This document shows, piece after piece, positions 34,111-50,756 of a stretch of 50,756 nt of DNA; the stretch's first letter is position 1, and the number at the start of each line of letters is the position of its first letter. Source of the DNA: Armadillidium nasatum (lineage: Eukaryota > Arthropoda > Malacostraca > Isopoda > Armadillidiidae); assembly GCA_009176605.1 (NCBI GenBank), contig SEYY01008329.1, positions 25,001-75,756 of the forward strand. The letters are read 5' to 3'. The position numbers were made by a program, and so were the translations under genes. Under the pieces are notes generated by a model. The model was not told the origin of the DNA and made no database searches. It was given only the letters and a program-made list of their open reading frames with translations.

Positions 34111-34203
34111 GTTTCAGAATTAAAACAGAAAGTACGTAGTAGGAATTTTGATGTGAATGTTATATGTTCTTCCATTAATAAAATCAATCCAAAATACTTC
34201 TGA
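34111..34203 (+). CDS. LRR protein gene, exon 8 (terminal)
   Basis: Acceptor CTCTTTACAG at 34110; 30 codons then TGA at 34201. It encodes [20 protein letters not shown], which fits the ELKxxxRxRNxD ending common to LRR proteins of this style. A GTACGT donor-like site at 34132 could instead make a 21-nt micro-exon. No AATAAA is seen soon after the stop before the TA array at 34237. Confidence 0.7.
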   Translation, partial: VSELKQKVRSRNFDVNVICSSINKINPKYF

Positions 34204-34235
34204 CGCAATCGCAAGATATACATCCGAAAGTTTTG

Positions 34236-36150
<1,915 letters not shown>

Positions 36151-36213
36151 AAATTGAAAGAGAGGAATCCCGCGGATATTGATGTATCAAGGGTCGAGAA
36201 AGATGATGATTAA
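36151..36213 (+). CDS. Alternative terminal exon candidate A of the LRR gene
   Basis: Acceptor ATATATGCAG ending at 36150, then a phase-0 frame KLKERNPADIDVSRVEKDDD and TAA at 36211. It resembles exon 8 ([14 protein letters not shown] against LKERNPADIDVSRV), suggesting a duplicated last exon. Whether it is used is unknown. Confidence 0.4.
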   Translation, partial: KLKERNPADIDVSRVEKDDD

Positions 36214-36432
36214 GCCTTAAACCCTCTGTCATAAAATATTATAAGCCGTTGAAGAATTATTATTATTATTTATGATTGTATTTAATCAAGTGTACAGGTT
36301 CTTTTGTTTATATTAAATGAAAGAAGTAGACTAACCTTAAAATAAAAATAATGTTTTTTGTTTTGATTTCGTATGTGGTATATTAATCTTTTGTATGATG
36401 GCTAATTTCGCCTTAAATATTACTATTTCCAG

Positions 36433-36540
36433 GTGCTATATATGTCATCAGTACACTGGTATAACATATTTGTTAACCAATCGAACACGTGTGACAAAAT
36501 GTCTATTGTTCGACTTCTAGAGGAAAACTTTAGAAGTTAA
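36433..36540 (+). CDS. Alternative terminal exon candidate B of the LRR gene
   Basis: Acceptor TACTATTTCCAG ending at 36432, then 35 phase-0 codons (VLYMSSVHWYNIFVNQ ... RLLEENFRS) and TAA at 36538. An AATAAA lies at about 36814. Could be a real 3' terminal exon, or the last exon of a longer isoform. Not similar to exon 8. Confidence 0.35.
   Translation: MLYMSSVHWYNIFVNQSNTCDKMSIVRLLEENFRS

Positions 36541-41374
<4,834 letters not shown>

Positions 41375-41453
<79 letters not shown>
41375..41453. repeat. (TA)n array
   Basis: About 79 bp; ends at the left terminus of TIR element copy 1. Confidence 0.97.
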
Positions 41454-41455
<2 letters not shown>

Positions 41456-41758
41456 TAAAAGTGTAGATTGTTTCTGACTTTCGATTGTCAGAAAATATCG
41501 ATAATCAAAAATATCAAAGAGGCCTAACCTAAACAACAACGTTGCCGAGAATTAGAAGGCTACGGCCCTATTACACCAGACATACACACAATTATTATTA
41601 CTTATTCTAGCGAACCTAATTCGACTTATCATAACCTGAACTACTGAAGTTGCCGTAAAAGAAGCCTAACCTACACAATTCTTTTAGGGATATAGTATCG
41701 ATTAAAATAAAATATCGACATAAAAAAATATCGAAAGTCAGAAACAATCTACACCTAA

Positions 41759-41761
<3 letters not shown>
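41454..41761 (+). mobile_element. TIR element, copy 1
   Basis: About 308 bp. Left end GTAAAAGTGTAGATTG, right end CAATCTACACCTAAGCC, with the inner TIR running through TTTCTGACTTTCGAT. The last bases differ (GTAAAA against GGCTTA), so ends can be told apart and orientation assigned. The body contains CATAACCTGAACTACTGAAG. Non-coding. TA array on both sides. Confidence 0.75.

Positions 41762-41853
<92 letters not shown>
41762..41853. repeat. (TA)n array between head-to-head elements
   Basis: About 92 bp, flanked by TAAGCC on the left and GGCTTA on the right, making a large imperfect palindrome. Confidence 0.97.
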
Positions 41854-43048
<1,195 letters not shown>

Positions 43049-43222
43049 CACCTCTTGACTGCCTCTAAAGAGGCAGCCACACTTCGCTCAGAAAGGCTGC
43101 CACAATGACCAAACGTTGTAGAATGTGGGTAGGGAGTGAGGTAACTTTGCTGCCTCTGAACATTGTAGGTCCTTTGTCTGAGGCAGAGCTATCATCTTTG
43201 CCTCTTGATGGCTTTCCCTCTG

Positions 43223-43223
<1 letters not shown>
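43049..43223. repeat. GCCTCT-rich segment
   Basis: Five GCCTCT/GAGGC motifs. GGTAACTTTGCTGCC then TCTGAACATTG is similar to the 3' part of family B at about 6313-6340, so it may be a diverged third copy. TA arrays on both sides. Confidence 0.35.

Positions 43224-43300
<77 letters not shown>
43224..43300. repeat. (TA)n array
   Basis: About 77 bp. It marks the 5' truncation of LINE copy 2. Confidence 0.97.
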
Positions 43301-44409
<1,109 letters not shown>

Positions 44410-44439
44410 AGACAAAAAGAACACTATAACCATGTTTTG

Positions 44440-44760
<321 letters not shown>

Positions 44761-44849
44761 ATCAATAAATAAATAAATAATAATAATAATAATAATAATA
44801 TTGTGACATAAACTTCAGTCAATGAGCATGTATTTTCTACAGAAATTAT

Positions 44850-44956
44850 TAGTTTTCTTTCATGCAAGATTTTGGCATCAGTAATTTTTTTTACCAATGC
44901 TGATACCACAAAATTTACTGATACCAACTGATTCCGATAATTTACTTCATCTCTAA
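44850..44956 (-). repeat. TATCGGTATTGG-family segment
   Basis: Reverse-complement similarity to 23885-23985 (GATGAAGTA, TATCAG, GCATTGG motifs). Ends at a short TA array, 44957-44977. Probably an edge of a DNA transposon. Confidence 0.4.
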
Positions 44957-44984
44957 TATATATATATATATATATACAAAACAA

Positions 44985-45790
44985 ATAACAACAAAAACCT
45001 CCATACCAGAATCCCCCCGCAAATCAACCAATCCCCCACATCACCAGACATCACCTTTTTGCTCCTCAAACATTCACCCCTTTCTACAATGGACCACAGA
45101 AACCGATCTAAACTCCGACCACCTACCAATAATTATAAAATACCACATCAAAAACAAACCCACTCACAAATCTAAAACTACATTTACCAACTACAAAAAA
45201 GCAGACTGGACCGGTTTCTCCAATTACATAGATGAAAACCTCACAACAAACGAAATTACAAACATATCCTCCCTCAAATCAGCAATTAAACATCTCACCC
45301 ACACAATCCAGAAAGCAGCCAACATCTTCATCCCTAAAGGTCCACATTAAAAAATACAAACCAAACATTACTCCCAAAATCACTTCTCTCATAAAACAAA
45401 GAAACGCACTAAAACTCCAAAACAACCCCACACAACTCACCAAAACACAAATAGAAACCCTAAACAATCAAATATCGACCCTAATAAAAACTCACACAAC
45501 CAACAACTACCAAAACTTCCTTGTTAAAAATTTGGACAACACAAACAGCAAAAGAGTCTGGAAAACAATCCACACAATTCACAACGCAAAAAAACAACCC
45601 ACTTCACACTCACGAAACTCCAACCAATCCCACAACACAAACCCCATTAACTCCCCCAAACAACACATCAACCTACTGGCCACACACTTTCGCTAAACAA
45701 AGTAGCTTACCTACCCACCCACAAAACAGGAAGATAATCAAAAAACTGAAAAAGCTACGCAACAACCAAAACATCTTAAGCGTCATCACA
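44985..45790 (+). pseudogene. A+C-rich LINE remnant (endonuclease C-terminus and linker)
   Basis: Across frame breaks it encodes SPDITFLLLKHSP, then LNSDHLPIIIKYHIK (the endonuclease SDHLPI motif) and YKKADWTGFSNYIDE. After a one-base shift at about 45347 comes KKYKPNITPKITSLIKQRNA to 45696, a linker leading toward the reverse transcriptase. The palm itself is missing. The sense strand is nearly free of G. A different family from the jockey copies. Non-functional. Confidence 0.7.
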
Positions 45791-46000
45791 CCCACAAACA
45801 CACAAAACCCCTAATATATTGTTGTACCATATGCGGAATGGCCCCGGAGACCGTGAAACATTTTCTACTACACTGTCCTTCCATCTCTCGCCCCAGAATC
45901 TGATCGGGCATCACCTCATTGAAGGATCTCTGGACGAGGCCGACTGCGGCGGGCGGCTTCATTAGCGAAGTGTGGCCACCTCAGCACGTGGTGGTCAGGG
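45791..46000 (+). pseudogene. LINE C-terminal zinc-knuckle fragment
   Basis: Encodes CTICGMAPETVKHFLLHC (45823-45876), a Cx2Cx8Hx4C motif found at the C-terminus of many LINE reverse transcriptases, then a stop. Composition is G+C-balanced, unlike the A+C-rich piece just upstream, so the two may come from different elements. Confidence 0.6.
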
Positions 46001-46025
46001 GGTGAGAAGGGAAAAAAAAAAAAAT

Positions 46026-46133
<108 letters not shown>

Positions 46134-46152
46134 GTTCCATTTTTTTTTTCAG

Positions 46153-46885
46153 AGTTTAAAATATATTTAAAAGATGTATAATAGACAGTATCAGTTATGG
46201 CCTACAAATCAGTATCAAACTTCAAATGTTACACAAGTGATGTCTCATCAATCAACTCCTTCACAGCCCTCTTACCAAGAAAGTAATCAGGTTGCTGGTT
46301 GGGATACTGTTCCTTATGCTGGAGGAGGACATGCTAGTCAAGTGCAAAGACAACAGGAGCATCATGGATCACCATATTCACAAGGAAATGACTCTCATCA
46401 TTCGAGTGAATTACAACATCAGCAAAATTATCAACAGCATCAGCAACCACAGCATCAACAACAACAACAACAACAACAACAGGATTCATACTCTGGAGGT
46501 CAATATCAAGGACATTCATACTATGGTGGTAGTGATAATTACTCACAAGAAGGATGGGTAAATTACAATAACAGTAATACCAGTGAACAATATTCTGATT
46601 ATAGTCAGTATAGTCAGAGTGATGCCAGTTATGAAAACATGAATCAAAGTGGTCAGAGTGGTATGTCTTCTATGTATGAACAGAACCAGGGAAATTATTC
46701 TCAATCTAATGCATACAATGCAAATGGATATAATGCTTCATATGAAAGTCCCTTAAAAGTTTTAGATGATAGAAGAACTAATGAAAGTTCTGCATATAAT
46801 GTCCCTACATCATTCTATTCTAAGAAATTAGGGACTGGTAACACATATGAGAAAAAAAGAGAACAGCAAGATTTTAGAAGACCAC
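46153..46885 (+). CDS. U1-type zinc-finger protein gene, first coding exon (from 46174)
   Basis: Acceptor TTTTTTTTTCAG at 46152, a 21-nt 5' UTR, ATG at 46174 (MYNRQYQLWPTNQYQ) and donor GTAAGT at 46886, leaving one base. The 237 residues are low complexity and rich in Gln, Ser, Tyr, Asn and Gly, with SQGNDSHHSSE, a CAA-encoded Q9 run (about 46454-46480) and many YSQ/QYS units. This is prion-like and likely disordered, as in RNA-granule proteins. The basic end TYEKKREQQDFRRP leads to the fingers. A 5' non-coding exon must lie upstream. The complete model has two C2H2 fingers of the U1/JAZ type that generally bind dsRNA or RNP partners in the nucleus. Relatives could be ZNF346/ZNF385/ZFR-like; none is claimed. 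Confidence 0.85.
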
Positions 46886-46999
46886 GTAAGTTTTCTTTCA
46901 TATTTAATAATTCATGAAATTGCTATATTACTTGTTTTTAGCTTGTTATTTACACTTGTTAACCTAGAGTTCAGAATATGTGTGTGCTGAACTAAGCTA

Positions 47000-47139
<140 letters not shown>

Positions 47140-47142
47140 CAG

Positions 47143-47225
47143 CTCCCATTAAGTATGATCCAAACACTCCAGCTGACATTGTTGCTAAATTCAAAACCAA
47201 TCACTGTCTGATGTGTGATGTTAAA
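47143..47225 (+). CDS. Zinc-finger protein gene, coding exon 2
   Basis: Acceptor TATTACAG ending 47142, donor GTAAGT at 47226, 83 nt. It encodes residues 238-265, PPIKYDPNTPADIVAKF and then CLMCDVK, giving the first two zinc ligands Cys259 and Cys262. The matching histidines are in the next exon. Confidence 0.85.
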
Positions 47226-47712
47226 GTAAGTTTTTTTTGTGGAATCATTTGTTTTTTTTTTTAAATTTGCAGTACTAGTATCCATTATAGTAACATTTTC
47301 AGCACATCATCATCACCCACTACCTGATGAAACATTAAGGAAATGCAAACAAATACAATCATCACATAAAAATATGACAGTTGACCACTTGACCCTTCTA
47401 ATTTTCACAACTTTTCTCATACTAAACTCAAATTACGCTTGAAAGACTTAAAGTTCAGCCTATTGTCCAAACCTACAGTCAAATAAATATAGATTTAAAA
47501 ACAATACCACATCACCACCTTTATGCTTAATATACTCCCCGGAATAAGCCACTACAGAGAAAATCTTTTGAGGTACCTCACTCTCATTGCACATCATACA
47601 TACTACAAAATTTCCTATGTGAATGGCCTATGTTAATGGCCAAAACAAAATGTGATAGGAATCTTGGTGCAATGTGCCCACCCCTAACTGAAGTAGGCTA
47701 GTGGTTAAAAAA

Positions 47713-47825
<113 letters not shown>

Positions 47826-48028
47826 GTAAATACAGGGTGTACCTATATTGTCTGATCAAACTTTGACCATAGTTATACTAACCCCAATAAAGCAAAAGTT
47901 TTGCCTAACTAGTATACTAATATGTACCAATAACAAGGTAGTGATTTGAAATTTGTACCATACTGTGAATTGAAATGTTATACTGTTCAAGTACATCATG
48001 TTAATACATCTGTCATTAGTTGTTATGG

Positions 48029-48068
<40 letters not shown>

Positions 48069-48190
48069 ATAGAATGCATGATAAGGATGTGAAGCTTAAA
48101 TATGAATATATTTAGAGGTCATTTACTATATACTTGCATTTACACTATATATTAGTGTAAAGACTAAAGATGCTAACTATTTTCCCTAAA

Positions 48191-48352
<162 letters not shown>

Positions 48353-48832
48353 CTGAATTCGCGAGTACAATCGCAAACACATTACGAAGGTAAACCTCAT
48401 GCAAAAAAACTCAAAGCAGTACTAGATAAGAGGTTTGGAAGGACACCAGGGGTTGAAGAACACACAAATACTAATCTTTCTGAGGTTCCAACGACTTCTT
48501 CTGATGCACCATCCACACCCGAGGTGGTGGTGAGTGCCCCTGAAACACCCAAGTCAATACTGGCTGCATCGGGAATACCCATGGGATTTGTGGGTAAATC
48601 AGGAGCACTCAAAGGATTTGTGGCTTCATCAACTGGAAATTTATCTACGGGATTACCTCCTGTAGCAGAAGGTACAAATACTGGAGGAACATTAGTGATG
48701 AGAAATTCTGGCGTAAAAACAGGACTAGGATTCGTATCAAATTCGAGTAAAAAGAAGAATAAGAAAAAGAAAAAGCGATCGTTCGATGCACCTGCAGAGG
48801 ATAACTCAGATCCTTCGTCAGCAGCTAGAAAG
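48353..48832 (+). CDS. Zinc-finger protein gene, coding exon 3
   Basis: Acceptor AG at 48351-48352, donor GTTTGT at 48833, 160 codons in phase 0. It starts [20 protein letters not shown], whose His275 and His281 complete finger 1 as Cx2Cx12Hx5H with Cys259/Cys262; this proves the splice choice. Then comes a Thr/Pro/Gly/Ser-rich linker with [16 protein letters not shown] and GLGFVSNSS, and a basic run [10 protein letters not shown] (residues 398-407), a probable nuclear localisation signal. Confidence 0.85.
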
Positions 48833-49295
48833 GTTTGTTTGTTCGTTTTGTTTGTTTTTTCATTATAAATTACTATTTCCATTTTCAGTAATCTATGATA
48901 ATTGTCCTTACCCCCATTTACCTGAAAATTATTATTATTATTAGTAATAATAATAGTAGCAGCATCAGCAAAATTGATTTACTTAAATTTTAACATTATT
49001 ATTATTATTATTATTATTGTTGTTGTTGTTGTTGTTGCAATAAGTAGTAACATCATCACTGTTATATTTATTTTAATTAAATTTCTTTTTTTTTTTTATT
49101 GATAATTGCCATGCTATAAATAATAATAGTATTATTATTATTGGTAATAGTAGTAGTAGTAGAATAAGTCTTTATTTTAATGTCATTAAATATTTACTGG
49201 GATAAAAAAAATTTGTAACTTTTACACTCACTTTTTTAATTATTTTTTTTATAGTTCATTTATTTATTTATTCTTTTTTTTAATTTCTTTTACAG

Positions 49296-49474
49296 AAGAA
49301 GAAGGCTATCACCGATTTCAGTCAACTGTACTGCAAATGCTGCGACCTGAGTTTTACTTCTCAAGAACACGCAACAGAACATTTTATGGGACGGAATCAT
49401 GAGAGAGTCTTGCATGGCTTGAAGCCTTTGAGGTCAGGCTATTTCAACAAGGAAACTGGGAAGTGGCAGAGAAG
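49296..49474 (+). CDS. Zinc-finger protein gene, coding exon 4 (3' limit uncertain)
   Basis: Acceptor TTTCTTTTACAG at 49295. It encodes KKKAITDFSQLYCKCC and then the second finger: Cys438, Cys441, His454, His460, again Cx2Cx12Hx5H. SGYFNKETGKWQRR follows. A possible weak donor is GTTATT at 49475. Read through, the frame runs into ATT repeats and stops near 49614, which does not look coding. The gene therefore probably continues beyond 49475, likely past the window edge. Confidence 0.75.
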
Positions 49475-49515
49475 GTTATTCTCACCATTGACATCAGTTA
49501 TCATTATTATCATTA

Positions 49516-49546
<31 letters not shown>

Positions 49547-50756
49547 AAAGTTATTAACATTTTTAATATATTATTATATTAATATTATTGTTATAAATTT
49601 ATTAATATTTATTTAAAATATTTATTATTATTATTATTATATTATTATGACTGATTTTCTCTGCTCTGGAATATTTTGTATTTTTTTCGGAATTTGTTTA
49701 GTATTTTAAGCCTTTATCTTTTTTTTTTTTTTAAATTGTTTATTTTTTTATTTTTACATTTATAGGTATTTTATTCAATATTATAATTATTTTTACAAAT
49801 TTTACCATTCATATTATTATTATTATTATTTTTATTATTATCATTATCACTAGTAATGTAACAGGTTACAGCTCTGGCTGGATGTCCAGTCTTTTTGAAA
49901 AAACTTCAACTCTAGCTGGATCATTTTAAAAGTTAAAGTTTCTGACCAGCCTGAACTTTCCTTCAATAGTTGAATATTTTTTTTTTTTTTAACTGAAAAT
50001 TCTTAATATTTTAATTCTATACAATATAATCCGTTTATTATTATAAAGTTATTAATATTTTTAATATATTATTATTTTATTAATATTATTGTTATAAATT
50101 TATTAATATTTATTTAAAATATTTATTATTATTATTATTATTATTTTTATTTTTATTATATTATTATGACTGATTTTCTCTGCTCTGGAATATTTTGTAT
50201 TTTTTTTCGGAATTTGTTTAGTATTTTAAATCTGTAAAAAATGACCGATACCGATACCAGATTTTTTAAAGTAACTTAATCCCGTTGGCTTACATTTTTT
50301 TGAATGTTCACTTTCTTTGATTATAGAGTTTCGAATGCTACAAAAAACATTGTTTTTCTTGATTTTCCAAATTTTCAATTAATTAATTACTAATTAACCG
50401 TTAATTACATTTTTTGGCTTATATTTTATATCTCTGCAACTACAGATCCGTTTTTGGTCAAATTAGGACAGTTAACTCTTTGTAAAGCATAAATCAACTT
50501 GTTATACGTAATTGTTCATTTATTTAAATTGTAATTTTTTATTAATATTATGTAATATTTTGCCACGTTGCTTCCTGCCAAGTTTGTTTCCAGAACTTTG
50601 ATATATTTTCTTTTCACTTAAAAGTGGTTTTTTGAAATGCACAAAACTGCTTTTTCTTTTATTTTTACGCCATTTCCTTCATACCATTTGGTTTGTTTTC
50701 TTAAATAGTTTATTTTAATTTTAATCCCTAATTTAATCCATTGGCAATATATTAAG
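49475..50756. repeat. AT-rich segment with a direct duplication
   Basis: 49541-49709 and 50039-50229 are near-identical (TTATTATAAAGTTATTAA to CGGAATTTGTTTAGTATTTT), differing mainly in ATT-repeat length. Between them is unique sequence including AGCTCTGGCTGGATG-type repeats. Beyond 50230 there is a GACCGATACCGATACC motif. No further exon recognised to the right edge. Confidence 0.6.

Noticed and set aside
46334..46546. Poly-Val minus-strand ORF and poly-Asn +1 frame over the CAA repeat
   Set aside because: Alternative readings of the polyQ-coding triplet repeat.
47239..47442. 67-codon frame with a signal-peptide-like start in a zinc-finger intron
   Set aside because: Lies wholly inside a well-supported intron, and begins in a T-rich run with no ATG at the proposed start.
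48397..48882. 161-codon minus-strand frame opposite zinc-finger exon 3
   Set aside because: Shadow of the + strand exon, whose splice sites and zinc ligands are decisive.

Overview
The window looks like nuclear DNA from an arthropod, probably a decapod crustacean. Introns are GT-AG, genes are sparse and intron-rich, and base composition is very AT-rich. Degenerate TTAGG-type repeats are present, there are jockey-like non-LTR retrotransposon remnants of a kind I associate with shrimp and crab genomes, and the load of (TA)n microsatellites is extreme: about 37 arrays of 60-250 bp, roughly 4.7 kb or about 9% of the window. The species call is inference; no search was run.

Two host genes can be assembled, both on the + strand. 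(1) A leucine-rich-repeat protein gene: eight coding exons between 11315 and 34203 whose splice phases agree, about 517 aa, with an 18.3-kb intron 4 and one reading-frame break in exon 4. Its N-terminus has weak resemblance to a VHL/SOCS-type box, so it may be a ubiquitin-ligase substrate adaptor. Two more phase-compatible terminal exons lie at 36151 and 36433. (2) A C2H2 zinc-finger gene of the U1/JAZ dsRNA-binding type: coding exons at 46174, 47143, 48353 and 49296, running toward or past the right edge. It has a Gln/Tyr/Ser-rich prion-like N-terminus and two Cx2Cx12Hx5H fingers, the first split across an intron. Two of its 3' splice sites sit directly on (TA)n arrays.

The rest is mostly mobile-element debris. 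1-1276: AT-rich, no clear gene. 1285-4541: a hAT-like element with a near-perfect 8-bp target duplication, filled by a decayed jockey-like LINE, a second repeat family and TA arrays. 6166-7304: further repeat families. 9038-10316: a deletion derivative of a pogo-like DNA transposon with 26-bp perfect terminal inverted repeats. 13522-31868 (intron 4): an antisense LINE fused to a piece of another reverse transcriptase, a large fold-back element, and TA arrays. 36541-41450: low-complexity intergenic DNA with palindromes and one exon-like ORF. 41454-45960: a dense nest with three copies of a TIR element in alternating orientation, a 5'-truncated LINE, a fold-back and an A+C-rich LINE remnant. 49541-50229: a direct duplication.

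The strongest unifying observation is that several unrelated repeat families change into (TA)n at a fixed base of their own sequence (LINE 3' ends, family-B ends, TIR-element ends). The microsatellites therefore look element-borne or element-targeted rather than random slippage products. No rRNA, tRNA or CRISPR was recognised.
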